A stretch of 14,966 nucleotides of DNA from an uncultured Clostridia bacterium (GCA_947623765.1 CANQIG010000023.1:1-14966), one strand, 5' to 3'; shown: positions 1 to 6,588, numbered from the stretch's first letter. Program-made: numbers and translations. Notes: a model not told the origin generated them from the sequence alone.

Positions 1-447
1 GAGGAACGTCTCGTCGGCCTTCAAGACGGTCTCCGCCTGGGAGAGCAGCGCCGAGATCCGCGGCAGCAGGATCCCCGCCGCAGCCGCCGCGCCGCAGAGC
101 GCCGCCGGGAACCGCAGGACGTCCGACGCATATTCCGAAACCGCAGCGGAAAGCACCGCCACAGAGATCAAAAGGAACAGCGTCTGCAGCGGCGCCTTCC
201 CCTCCGCCTGCACCGCTTCGGAAAGCATCTCGAAAATCGAACTTGCCTTCGCGCCGGGCTCTTTGGGAGAGATCCCTTTTTCTCTGAAAAGGTCCTGTAC
301 CTCCTCCGGCAGGTTCCGAAAAAGCTCGTCCGCGCCGCTTTCGACATAGATCCTGTCGCGGATCTCCTCCACTTCCGCAGCCCGCGCAGGAAAACAGAGC
401 AGCCCGGAAAGCACAAGCGCGAAAAGCAGGATGCGTCGCAGCCTCAC
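1..447 (-). CDS. spoIIIAE: Stage III sporulation protein AE (N-terminal part, runs off window)
   Basis: Polytopic membrane protein of the SpoIIIA-SpoIIQ channel between mother cell and forespore. The visible 149 residues begin with a signal-like segment (basic MRLRR, hydrophobic LLFALVLSGLLCF, likely cleavage after PARA). A hydrophilic acidic stretch follows with DLFREKGISP, then the first membrane segments around residues 80-135 (LFLLISVAVLSAAVSEYA and an Ala-rich helix). The start is GTG at 447, overlapping the spoIIIAD stop (GTGA), as expected for a translationally coupled operon. The remaining part of the protein lies beyond position 1. Identity rests on operon position, signal peptide and membrane pattern; the order AA-AB-AC-AD-AE makes it secure. 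Confidence 0.9.
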   Translation of the reverse strand, partial: MRLRRILLFALVLSGLLCFPARAAEVEEIRDRIYVESGADELFRNLPEEVQDLFREKGISPKEPGAKASSIFEMLSEAVQAEGKAPLQTLFLLISVAVLSAAVSEYASDVLRFPAALCGAAAAAGILLPRISALLSQAETVLKADETFL

Positions 448-833
448 AGCGCCAGCACCTCCCGCACGTTCCGCAGCAGCTCCTCGAGCAGCGGCAGGGA
501 GATGAGGAGGACCGCCGTCTTGACGGCAAACTCCACCCCGGAGGCGAGCGCAGCCTCACCCGTGTCCTTGCAGACGCCGACCGCGAGACGGCCCACCAGC
601 ACGATCCCGAGCGCTTTCAGCATTACGGCGAGCGCGTCCGCCATCCCCGCTTCAGACGCAAGCCCGAACGCCGTTTCGATCAGCGCGGAAACGTCGGACA
701 GCGTGAACAGGAACACCCCGACCGCGGCCGCGAGCGTGAAAAGCACCGCCGTCTCCCCGCTTCCGCGCCGGATCAGCGCGCCGCAGACTGCAGCGAGCAG
801 CGCGACGGCGGCGACCGCCGCGATCCGCGTCAT
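444..833 (-). CDS. spoIIIAD: Stage III sporulation protein AD
   Basis: A 129-residue, almost wholly hydrophobic protein of the SpoIIIA channel, close to the usual family length (about 130). Membrane segments are seen at about residues 3-20, 28-48, 66-86 and 103-118, with the family-typical stretch LKALGIVLVGRLAVGVCKD and a following GEAALASGVEFAVK. Its ATG at 833 overlaps the spoIIIAC stop (ATGA) and its own TGA overlaps the GTG of spoIIIAE, so the three genes are translationally coupled. In the family, AC and AD are small integral proteins of the complex in the mother-cell membrane around the forespore. Regulation is expected from the operon promoter upstream of spoIIIAA. Confidence 0.95.
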   Translation of the reverse strand: MTRIAAVAAVALLAAVCGALIRRGSGETAVLFTLAAAVGVFLFTLSDVSALIETAFGLASEAGMADALAVMLKALGIVLVGRLAVGVCKDTGEAALASGVEFAVKTAVLLISLPLLEELLRNVREVLAL

Positions 834-1024
834 AGACCGAACACCGCCTTGATCGTGTTGAACAGGTTGCTGATCTCGGAGATCATCATCATCAGGACGA
901 CAATGAGCCCAGCGAGCGTCGTCATCAGCGCCTGCTCCTCCCGGCCCGAGCGGATCAGGAGCTGGTTGAGTACCGCGACAATGATCCCGATGGCGGCGAT
1001 GCGGAAAATCAGGTCCACATCCAT
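830..1024 (-). CDS. spoIIIAC: Stage III sporulation protein AC
   Basis: A 64-residue membrane protein of the SpoIIIA complex, matching the family length (about 65). It has two predicted helices: LIFRIAAIGIIVAVLNQLL near the N-terminus and ALMTTLAGLIVVLMMMI in the middle, joined by the charged turn RSGREEQ that is typical of SpoIIIAC, with a tail SNLFNTIKAVFGL. The start ATG at 1024 is preceded by an AAAGGACGG ribosome-binding site about eight bases upstream. It lies 24 bases after spoIIIAB and overlaps spoIIIAD by four bases. Confidence 0.96.
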   Translation of the reverse strand: MDVDLIFRIAAIGIIVAVLNQLLIRSGREEQALMTTLAGLIVVLMMMISEISNLFNTIKAVFGL

Positions 1025-1048
1025 GTGTTTTTCCGTCCTTTCCCTTTC

Positions 1049-1525
1049 TCAGAGGATGATGAGTACGGCAGCGGCGCCGAGAAACAGACCCAGCGCGGCG
1101 TACAGCTTTCCCTTCTCCCGCACCGCGCGCTGCGCTTCCCGGAGCGCGTCCGCCGCGCGGCCCTCAAAGAGCGTGAGATACGCGATCTGCCCCTCGAGGT
1201 CCGTTTTCCCGTAGCCCTCGATGAAGGCTTTAGAGAGCGCGCGGTCTTTCGCGAAGGAAAAGAAGCTTTCCGCCGCGTTCCGCCAGGCGTCGGGCAGAAT
1301 ACCATCGAGGCAAACCGTTCCCAGAAAAGCGTTTTCCCCGCAGAGCAGGAGCAGCCCGTGCAGATCCTCCGCCGTATACGCGGCGGCGCTTTTCAGCATC
1401 GCGAGCGCGTCGCAGAAGACCGCAAGCTCTCTTTCACGCGCTTTTAGCCGCAGCGTTTCGGCCAGACCCGCGCAGAGAGACGTCAGCAGAACGGTCGGCA
1501 GCAACAGAGCGCGCAAGCAGATCAC
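1049..1525 (-). CDS. spoIIIAB: Stage III sporulation protein AB
   Basis: About 155-158 residues, slightly shorter than the Bacillus protein (about 170). The family pattern is visible: one N-terminal hydrophobic anchor (LRALLLPTVLLTSLCAGLA), a basic helical segment (LRLKARERELAVFCDALAML), a central soluble helical domain, and a C-terminal membrane helix (LYAALGLFLGAAAVLIIL). There is no ATG near the N-terminus. Candidates are GTG at 1525 and, in frame, TTG at 1516; TTG has the better spacing (about nine bases) from the AAGGCGG site, so the true start may be 1516. An in-frame extension back to 1669 exists but lies inside spoIIIAA and has no family character. Either start overlaps the 3' end of spoIIIAA by more than 80 bases, unusual for this operon. 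Confidence 0.88.
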   Translation of the reverse strand: MICLRALLLPTVLLTSLCAGLAETLRLKARERELAVFCDALAMLKSAAAYTAEDLHGLLLLCGENAFLGTVCLDGILPDAWRNAAESFFSFAKDRALSKAFIEGYGKTDLEGQIAYLTLFEGRAADALREAQRAVREKGKLYAALGLFLGAAAVLIIL

Positions 1526-2411
1526 CCGCCTTGCAGACCGTCTCCACCGAGGACGGCGATCCCCTCCCCCGCAGGAACGCGACGTTCTGAAACGCGCCGG
1601 TCTGCAAAAGCGCGCGGCAGAGCGGGCGGCGGAGAAAGTCTTTGGGCCCCGCTCCGTGCACGCTCGCAATCAGGGCAACGCCGGAAAACGCGGCGGACCT
1701 GATCGCGTCCAGATCCCCGTCTCCCAGCTCGTCGCAGAGGAGGAACTCCGGTGCGAGACAGCGCACGGCGTGGGAGAGCCCCTCCCGCTTCGGGTAGCCG
1801 GAGAGCACTTCGGTACAAAGGCCGAGATCGAAGCCGTCCGAGCGCAGCTCAAAGCGCTCGTCCAACACGATCACGCGCTTTCCGGCGTTCCCGAGGACCC
1901 GCGCGATGTCGCGCAGCAGCGTCGTCTTTCCGGAGGACGGCGCGCCGCAGATCAGCAGTCCCTCCTCCGGCCGGATGCCGGTGCGAAAAAGTGGACCGGC
2001 GCACCCGGGTATTTCCCGGGGAATACGCACCGTGAGCCCGGTGATCTCCCGCACGGTCCTCAGCGCCCCGCCCTCCGTCACCGCCGTGCCGAGCACGCCG
2101 ACCCGAAGCCCGTCCGCCGTCGAGAGGAACCCGTTTTTCAGCTCCGCCGTATGGCTGTACGCGGAGTATCCGGAGAGCGCCCGGAAGATCTCCCCGATCT
2201 CCCGCCCGGAGACGATCGGGCAGTCCGCGGAGGGCAGAGCGGACAGCGTGCCGTTCTCCCGCAGAAACGCCGCCTTTCCCATTAGGAAGAGCTGAACGGG
2301 CTTTCCGCGCGAGAGCGTGATGTCGGACACCTTCTCCCGGATCTCCACGGGCGTCTTCCGGAGCAGGTCGGTAAACCGACCCAGCCCACGGATCGCTTTT
2401 TCATAGTCCAT
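1434..2411 (-). CDS. spoIIIAA: Stage III sporulation protein AA (secretion-type ATPase)
   Basis: ATPase of the SpoIIIA complex, related to secretion and type IV pilus ATPases, facing the mother-cell cytoplasm. With the ATG at 2411 the product has 325 residues, a little longer than the usual ~307. Visible motifs: Walker A GAPSSGKTTLL (about 156-166), EVLDER-like VIVLDERFEL (about 180-190), Walker B FLLCDELGD (about 223-231) and ASVHG (about 249-253). The start at 2411 is chosen because AGAGGTG sits seven bases upstream. An in-frame ATG at 2435 lies at the predicted transcription start of the sigma-E-like promoter and has a poor ribosome site. The conserved domain ends near ETVCKAG; the last ~30 residues have no family look and overlap the start of spoIIIAB. 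Confidence 0.94.
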   Translation of the reverse strand: MDYEKAIRGLGRFTDLLRKTPVEIREKVSDITLSRGKPVQLFLMGKAAFLRENGTLSALPSADCPIVSGREIGEIFRALSGYSAYSHTAELKNGFLSTADGLRVGVLGTAVTEGGALRTVREITGLTVRIPREIPGCAGPLFRTGIRPEEGLLICGAPSSGKTTLLRDIARVLGNAGKRVIVLDERFELRSDGFDLGLCTEVLSGYPKREGLSHAVRCLAPEFLLCDELGDGDLDAIRSAAFSGVALIASVHGAGPKDFLRRPLCRALLQTGAFQNVAFLRGRGSPSSVETVCKAGDLLARSVAADRSADVSLRGSGRNAAAKSA

Positions 2412-2441
2412 GTGCCGCACCTCTTTTCGCTTCATGCTTCC

Positions 2442-2470
2442 ATTCTATGGACGTGCCCGCCGCTTTAGAA
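2442..2470 (-). promoter_or_regulatory. Sigma-E-like promoter of the spoIIIA operon
   Basis: The minus strand shows CATAGAAT at 2449-2442, one base from the sigma-E -10 consensus CATACAAT. TTCTAAA lies at 2470-2464 as a partial -35, with 14 bases between, the spacing known for sigma-E promoters. It lies between the upstream terminator and the spoIIIAA start at 2411. In Bacillus the spoIIIA operon is known to be under sigma-E. The -35 match is weak, so this remains a prediction. Confidence 0.6.
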
Positions 2471-2472
2471 CA

Positions 2473-2501
2473 GAAAAACCGCCGGGCAAAACGCTCGGCG
2501 G
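2473..2501 (-). terminator. Rho-independent terminator after the phosphorylase gene
   Basis: On the minus strand CCGCCGAGC and GCCCGGCGG (one mismatch) pair around a GTTTT loop and are followed by TTTTTC. It sits about 30 bases downstream of the phosphorylase stop and just before the spoIIIA promoter, separating the two operons. Confidence 0.85.
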
Positions 2502-2534
2502 CAAACGGTCAAATCTTCTTTTTTGTTGGCGGCG

Positions 2535-3326
2535 TTACCGCGCATCCCCGGAACGGTCCTTTTGCAGGATCTTGAGGCCGAGCTCGAACGCGAGAAACAT
2601 GATCTTCGTTTTCTCGTCGAGGCGCGCCGTCCCAGAGATGCTGCGCGGCTGCCACGCGGAGTGGTCGAGGTTGTCCCCGGCGTAGAAGAACTGAAAGAAC
2701 TCCGTCCCGCGAAAATCGCACACCGCCTGCATCCCGGCGCACTCCATCTCGACGCAGATCGCGCCCTGCGCTTTCCGGCGATGCACCTTTTCCGCGGTCT
2801 CGCGGTACATGGCATCCGTCGTCCATGTGACGCCCTCCACGAAGGGATAGCCGCATTCCGCGAGGACTTCCCGGAATTCTTCCCGGTACTTGCGGTTCAC
2901 CTCAATGGTATCGGACGGCGGCGCGTAGTGGTAGCTCGTCCCCTCGTCGCGAAACGCGCGCGTCGGGATGATGATCCCGCAGTCCTCGATGGAGCGGTCC
3001 AGCACGCCGCAGTTCCCGAGCAGCACGAGCCGTCGGCTCCCCATCACCATCAGTTCCTCATACATCCCGACGCAGAGGGGCTCTCCGACAAACGACTGAA
3101 ACAGCGCGAACCGCTCGCCCTTGTAGACGACCTCGTACACCGGGCTGCGCGCGACGGCAGAATGCAGCTCCGCGATCTTCCGCGCCTCGAGCTGCGCGAG
3201 AACGCTCTCGAACAGCGCCTGCGAGAAGCAGGAGACCGTCACCTCAGGAAAGCCCTCGATCCGGGAGACGACCATCTCCGGGTTGATGACGGCATCCCGC
3301 GCGGTGTCAAATTCTTTCAGAAGCAT
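2535..3326 (-). CDS. Nucleoside phosphorylase (uridine/purine phosphorylase family)
   Basis: Cytoplasmic enzyme of the PNP/UDP family, which splits nucleosides with phosphate to base plus ribose-1-phosphate. About 263 residues, a normal length. Visible family features: the VGEPLCVGMYEELM stretch (about 80-93), GNCGVL (104-109), TSYHYAPPSD (130-139), TWTTDAMYRET (167-177) and the substrate-binding ICVEMECAGM (190-199). The VEME and TSYHY patterns favour a uridine-phosphorylase-like member, but nucleoside preference cannot be read from this alone. The ATG at 3326 has AGAGG nine bases upstream; ATG at 3332 would be only three bases from it. It lies just behind thiD (7-14 bases, depending on start), so the two are probably one operon, followed by a terminator at 2473-2501. 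Confidence 0.9.
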   Translation of the reverse strand: MLLKEFDTARDAVINPEMVVSRIEGFPEVTVSCFSQALFESVLAQLEARKIAELHSAVARSPVYEVVYKGERFALFQSFVGEPLCVGMYEELMVMGSRRLVLLGNCGVLDRSIEDCGIIIPTRAFRDEGTSYHYAPPSDTIEVNRKYREEFREVLAECGYPFVEGVTWTTDAMYRETAEKVHRRKAQGAICVEMECAGMQAVCDFRGTEFFQFFYAGDNLDHSAWQPRSISGTARLDEKTKIMFLAFELGLKILQKDRSGDAR

Positions 3327-3339
3327 GGTCATACACCTC

Positions 3340-4149
3340 TCATTTATCTGCCGTTTTCAGGCCGTGCTCATAGAGATCGTAAAAGTGGTGGGTCGGCCCG
3401 CAGCCGTGGCCGAGCGGGAGCGCGTGCTCGATCGCGACCGTGACGTACGCCTTCGCGCGCTCCACCGCCTCCGCCGGGGAGTACCCGAGCGCGAGGTTCG
3501 ACGCGATCGCCGAGGACAGCGTGCAGCCCGTCCCGTGCGTGTTCTTCGTGTGAATGCGCTTCGTCGTGAACTCGTGGAACGCCTTTCCGTCGTAGAGCAC
3601 GTCGGTCGCATCGCCGATGTAGTGCCCACCCTTGACGAGCACCGCGCCGCACCCGCCCTCGCAGAGCGCTTTCGCGGCCTCCCGCATCTCCCCAACCGTC
3701 TCGATCTTTCGTCCGGAAAGCGCCTCCGCCTCCGGGATATTCGGCGTCAGAAGGTCGGCGAGCGGCAGAATGACCTCCTTGAAGTGCTCGACCGAGCCCG
3801 GCTCCATCAGCGGCGCGCCGTTTTTCGCGTACATGACAGGGTCGATGACGACGTTCGCCGGGCGGTATTCGCGCAGTTTTTCCGCGACGGCGTCCATACA
3901 CGCGGGCGTCGAGAGCATCCCGATCTTCACGGCGTCCGTCCCGATGTCCTCGTACACCGCGTCCAACTGCATCCGGATCATCTCGGGCGAGACGTCCTCC
4001 ACCCCGAGGACGCGCGCGGTGTTCTCCGCGACGACCGAGACGATGACGCTCATGGCGAAAACGCCGTGCGCCGACATGGTTTTGATATCCGCCTGCACGC
4101 CCGCGCCGCCGGAACAGTCCGAGCCTGCAATGGTAAGTACACGTTTCAT
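3340..4149 (-). CDS. thiD: Hydroxymethylpyrimidine / phosphomethylpyrimidine kinase
   Basis: Ribokinase-fold kinase that phosphorylates HMP and HMP-phosphate for thiamine biosynthesis. 269 residues, normal length. Visible motifs: IAGSDCSGGAGVQAD (7-21), AVKIGML (73-79), VIDPVM (101-106), LTPNIPEAEALSG (134-146) and the anion-hole region NTHGTGCTLSSAIASN (203-218) with GTGC at 206-209. The ATG at 4149 has AGGAGG seven bases upstream; a GTG at 4152 is also possible but worse spaced. At the substrate loop the usual Ala-Gln-Asn-Thr reads VVAENT (39-44), a Gln to Glu change at residue 42. No TPP riboswitch is seen upstream; the leader instead holds a tandem unidentified element. A PdxK-like pyridoxal kinase role is less likely given the ThiD-like C-terminal half. 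Confidence 0.93.
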   Translation of the reverse strand: MKRVLTIAGSDCSGGAGVQADIKTMSAHGVFAMSVIVSVVAENTARVLGVEDVSPEMIRMQLDAVYEDIGTDAVKIGMLSTPACMDAVAEKLREYRPANVVIDPVMYAKNGAPLMEPGSVEHFKEVILPLADLLTPNIPEAEALSGRKIETVGEMREAAKALCEGGCGAVLVKGGHYIGDATDVLYDGKAFHEFTTKRIHTKNTHGTGCTLSSAIASNLALGYSPAEAVERAKAYVTVAIEHALPLGHGCGPTHHFYDLYEHGLKTADK

Positions 4150-4165
4150 CACAATTCCTCCTTAA

Positions 4166-4425
4166 AGTCAGTACCCACCGGCGAAACCGGCAGCCTCATG
4201 TAGGACCTGAAATGGCCTTGTTGCTGGCACGTATCCTCACAACGCGTTCAACGGTTTCCTACTTACATTTCTCGCTCCCAATGCCCATAAATGGGCATTT
4301 TCCTTTTCACTGGGGGTCCGCAATGGCGAACCATGCAAGTCTCCTTCCTCACCGTACGCTCAATGCCTGCCTTTATAGCTTGTCTGTACCCACCAGCGTC
4401 TCCGGTGGCTGCTTTGTCTCTGAAA
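4166..4425 (-). repeat. Tandem structured element, copy A (thiD leader side)
   Basis: About 260 bases with no credible gene. It matches the neighbouring copy at 4428-4680 in many blocks, offset by 257-262 bases: GAGACAAAG, AAAGGCAGGC, GCCATTGCG, ATGTAAG, TAGGAAACC and others. Read on the minus strand it holds a CCACC/GGTGG stem, a perfect ATGCCCAT-ATGGGCAT hairpin near 4280-4300, and a terminal stem of GGAAACCG against CGGTTTCG about 70 bases apart. It ends about 20 bases before the thiD ribosome-binding site. The biologically active strand is not certain; minus is chosen because thiD follows. It could be a leader RNA or a dispersed intergenic repeat. Confidence 0.65.
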
Positions 4426-4427
4426 CT

Positions 4428-4680
4428 GACCGTCAGGACCATCGGGGAAACCAGTTGCCTCGTGCAGGCCCGGAAAGGGCTTGTTCCCGGCACGCATCTC
4501 AAGACGCGCTGAATGGTTTCCTAGCTTACATTGCTCGCTCCGGCACCTAAAAAAGAAATCCTCTTTTCTCTGAGGGTTCGCAATGGCCAACCGCGCCAGT
4601 TCCATTCCTCTCTTCACTCGCCGCCTGCCTCTAAAGCGCGTTTATTTGCGCCGCCTCGCCGGAGGTTACTTTGTCTCCGA
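4428..4680 (-). repeat. Tandem structured element, copy B (GH32 3' side)
   Basis: Second copy of the element at 4166-4425. The same blocks occur in the same order, but paired positions differ together: CCTC/GAGG replaces CCACC/GGTGG, AAAAGA/TCTTTT replaces ATGCCCAT/ATGGGCAT, and GGAAACCA/TGGTTTCC replaces GGAAACCG/CGGTTTCG. Inner hairpins are CGCGTC-TTGA-GATGCG and GCCC-GGGC. The similarity runs into the last codons and stop of the GH32 gene (GAGACAAAGTAA). I do not recognise the family. Confidence 0.62.
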
Positions 4681-6186
4681 AGCGGACAGAGCAAGCTCCG
4701 CCACGCGGAGCGAGTGAACACGGACCGGATTGTCCGCGGAGAAAACAAAACGCGAATCGGTAAAATCCGGGGCAAGCGGAAGTGCCGTAAAGGCGGACCC
4801 GTTCACATAGATCTCAAATCCCGTCGTATCGCTGATGACCGTCAGAGATACCGGTTCTCCCGCCGCGATGGGCAGGGTGACATCCGAGGCCGTGACGTTT
4901 TCCCCGTCCGCACGGATGACACAGCCGAACAGGGAGAGCGAGAACGGCGCGCGCTCCGCTTCAAGGTCCACCCGAACGGCTTTCCGCGAAAGCTCCACCG
5001 TGTGCGACGTGATCTCGCAGTCAAAGATCTCGTCTTCCCTTTCCACGAGCGACTCGATCGAATCCACCGGCGTCATGCAAAGGTCGTACGTATCCCCCCG
5101 CTTTTTCAGCGACATCACCGTCGGCGTACACATCGAGCCGTTGAACGGCGCGCCGGGGATCTCGCTGCGGTTCCACGCGATGCGGATCACAGGCTTCCCC
5201 GGTTCACAGAAATAGGTCTGCGCCGCGTAGGACGCGGAGCCGTAGGCGAGCTGCTTTACATCCTGTATCGGACAGTACCGCCCGGAACCGTCAAAATCAC
5301 CCACAAAGTACGTGTCGTGCGCGCCGGAGTATACCCAAAACACCCTGCCGTCGTCCGCGGTCAGTGCATAAATATCCGGGCACTCATCATTTCCGGGCAG
5401 ATCGAACGTCTGCAAAAGCTCCCAGTGCAGCAGATCCCGGGAAACGTAGAGCGCGTAAGTCCGCTCGGAAAAATAGAGCGCCATGAGCCAGCGCGACCGC
5501 GCCGCGTCATAGACCACCTTCGGGTCGCGGTTGCCTCGGACCGCCTCCGGGAGGATCTCCCCATACTTTTGGAGCGTTTCCCCGCCGTCGGTGCTGTAAG
5601 CGAGCCACTGGCTGCTCCGCTTTTCCCCGGCGTTCGTGTAGAAAAAGAGGATCGGCGGCTTCTCCCCCGCACCCAGACCGGAAACGTTCTCCCGGTCGAT
5701 CACCGCACACCCGGAGAACATCATGCCGAATTCGTCTTGGAACAGTGCCTCTTCCCGGTACTCCCAGTGGAACAGGTCGCGGCTCACGGCGTGCGCCCAG
5801 TGCATATTGCCCCACGTGCGGCCGAAGGGGTTGTGCTGGTGGTAAAGATGATATACGCTGTCGAGGCAGAACAGCCCGTTCGGATCATTCAGCCAGCCGC
5901 GCTCCGCCGTGTAGTGCAGCGCAGGCCGAAACGCCGCTTCCGCTTCCGTCAGCGGTTCCATTTCGTCCGAAAAGAACGGCAGAAAGCCATCCGGGGCCTC
6001 CATCTCCACCGTTTTTCCGAGAAAATGACGCAGATCCGCCCAGTAGACCGCATCCGGTTCCCGTTCCTCGTAAACTGCGAAAAACCAATACGGCTCGACC
6101 CCCTCTCCGTTCAGCGTGAACCGGAACGGCTCCCCGTCGTACTTCACGGGAACGCGGAGAAATCTTTTTTCAATCTTCAACTGCAT
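4666..6186 (-). CDS. Glycoside hydrolase family 32 beta-fructosidase (sucrose/fructan hydrolase)
   Basis: 506-residue enzyme that cleaves terminal beta-fructosides such as sucrose, sucrose-6-phosphate or fructans. Residues 1-85 form an N-terminal beta-rich extension, as in some levanase-type members. The five-bladed catalytic domain begins at FRPALHYTAERG, followed by the nucleophile motif WLNDPNG (98-104, Asp101), FSGCAV (157-162), the RDP motif GNRDPKV (218-224, Asp221) and the acid/base motif ECPDI (268-272, Glu268). A C-terminal beta-sandwich ends with ALSASETK. No signal peptide is seen, so it is probably cytoplasmic. The ATG at 6186 has AAGGA eight bases upstream; an in-frame ATG at 6222 has no ribosome site. 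No transporter or PTS gene is adjacent, so the substrate is unclear. A long structured leader lies upstream. Confidence 0.92.
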   Translation of the reverse strand: MQLKIEKRFLRVPVKYDGEPFRFTLNGEGVEPYWFFAVYEEREPDAVYWADLRHFLGKTVEMEAPDGFLPFFSDEMEPLTEAEAAFRPALHYTAERGWLNDPNGLFCLDSVYHLYHQHNPFGRTWGNMHWAHAVSRDLFHWEYREEALFQDEFGMMFSGCAVIDRENVSGLGAGEKPPILFFYTNAGEKRSSQWLAYSTDGGETLQKYGEILPEAVRGNRDPKVVYDAARSRWLMALYFSERTYALYVSRDLLHWELLQTFDLPGNDECPDIYALTADDGRVFWVYSGAHDTYFVGDFDGSGRYCPIQDVKQLAYGSASYAAQTYFCEPGKPVIRIAWNRSEIPGAPFNGSMCTPTVMSLKKRGDTYDLCMTPVDSIESLVEREDEIFDCEITSHTVELSRKAVRVDLEAERAPFSLSLFGCVIRADGENVTASDVTLPIAAGEPVSLTVISDTTGFEIYVNGSAFTALPLAPDFTDSRFVFSADNPVRVHSLRVAELALSASETK

Positions 6187-6225
6187 ATCGCTCTTCCTTT
6201 CCCCCAAAAGATCGTAAACCATGTA

Positions 6226-6375
6226 TTATGCACGGGAAGCGCATTGGCTTCCCCGTCGCCCTTTGCCGAGGCCATAGACGTTTTGCCGCGCAGTCACCCT
6301 CCCAGCGTCACGCGGAAAACCCCGCGTGCTAGGAAAGCTCCCTTTCTCTGTTAAAAAACTTCCGTCTTCGCAGAT
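6226..6375 (-). repeat. GH32 leader structured unit 2
   Basis: Second of two related units in the GH32 leader. Shared with unit 1 in order on the minus strand: AAGACGGAA, a T-run, AAAGGG, CGGGG-TTTTC, GACGCTGG-AGG-TGA and GGCCT. It contains a perfect CACGCGG/CCGCGTG hairpin (about 6307-6326) and a final GGGAAGC/GCTTCCC hairpin (about 6234-6254). About 40 bases separate it from the GH32 start. It is not followed by a T-run, so it is not a normal terminator. Confidence 0.55.
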
Positions 6376-6553
6376 ATGAACCCGTAAGCGCAAAGCGCGC
6401 TGGAATAACGCGGCATCGTCCATCGCCGGGGCCAAAGGCCGCTATGTCGCGCTATCATCCTTCCAGCGTCTCGCTGAAAAGCCCCGAACGCCGGGAACCC
6501 CTTTGCGGCAGACCGAGAAAACATATCTGAAACTGGTAAAAGTTTCCGTCTTT
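6376..6553 (-). repeat. GH32 leader structured unit 1
   Basis: First unit, starting at the predicted transcription start. It carries the same ordered blocks as unit 2, offset by 161-184 bases because of small insertions. The counterpart hairpin here is GCGTTCG pairing with CGAGACGC (one bulged base), so the stem is kept while its bases differ. Further stems are GGCC-TTT-GGCC and AGCGC-GCTTT-GCGCT. There is no credible protein gene in 6187-6639. Not matched to any riboswitch class I know. Confidence 0.55.
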
Positions 6554-6559
6554 GCGGCT

Positions 6560-6588
6560 ATTATACCACAGTTCTCCCGCACGCGCAA
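6560..6588 (-). promoter_or_regulatory. Extended -10 promoter for the GH32 transcript
   Basis: On the minus strand the -10 is a perfect TATAAT at 6565-6560 preceded by TGG, which is the extended -10 form TGnTATAAT. A weak -35, TTGCGC, lies 17 bases upstream at 6588-6583. Transcription would begin near 6553, giving a leader of about 365 bases before the GH32 start. Confidence 0.8.

Noticed and set aside
4150..4430. TPP riboswitch upstream of thiD
   Set aside because: The conserved CTGAGA and CCTGATCTGG / TAATGCCAGCG cores are absent on the minus strand, and the tandem stem layout does not fit.
4263..4617. Two minus-strand reading frames of about 80 residues in the tandem element
   Set aside because: They lie in different positions and frames of the two repeat copies, have no ribosome sites, and the copies differ by frame-breaking changes. 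The conserved signal is in base pairing, not in protein.
4531..6354. Plus-strand 607-residue open frame across the GH32 gene
   Set aside because: It is the antisense shadow of a high-GC gene: Arg/Pro/His-rich composition, no domain, while the minus strand encodes a complete GH32 enzyme.
6417..6431. GGCGATGG resembling the fluoride riboswitch core
   Set aside because: The downstream CTGATGGCTTCTAC part and pseudoknot partners are missing, and unit 2 does not keep the motif.
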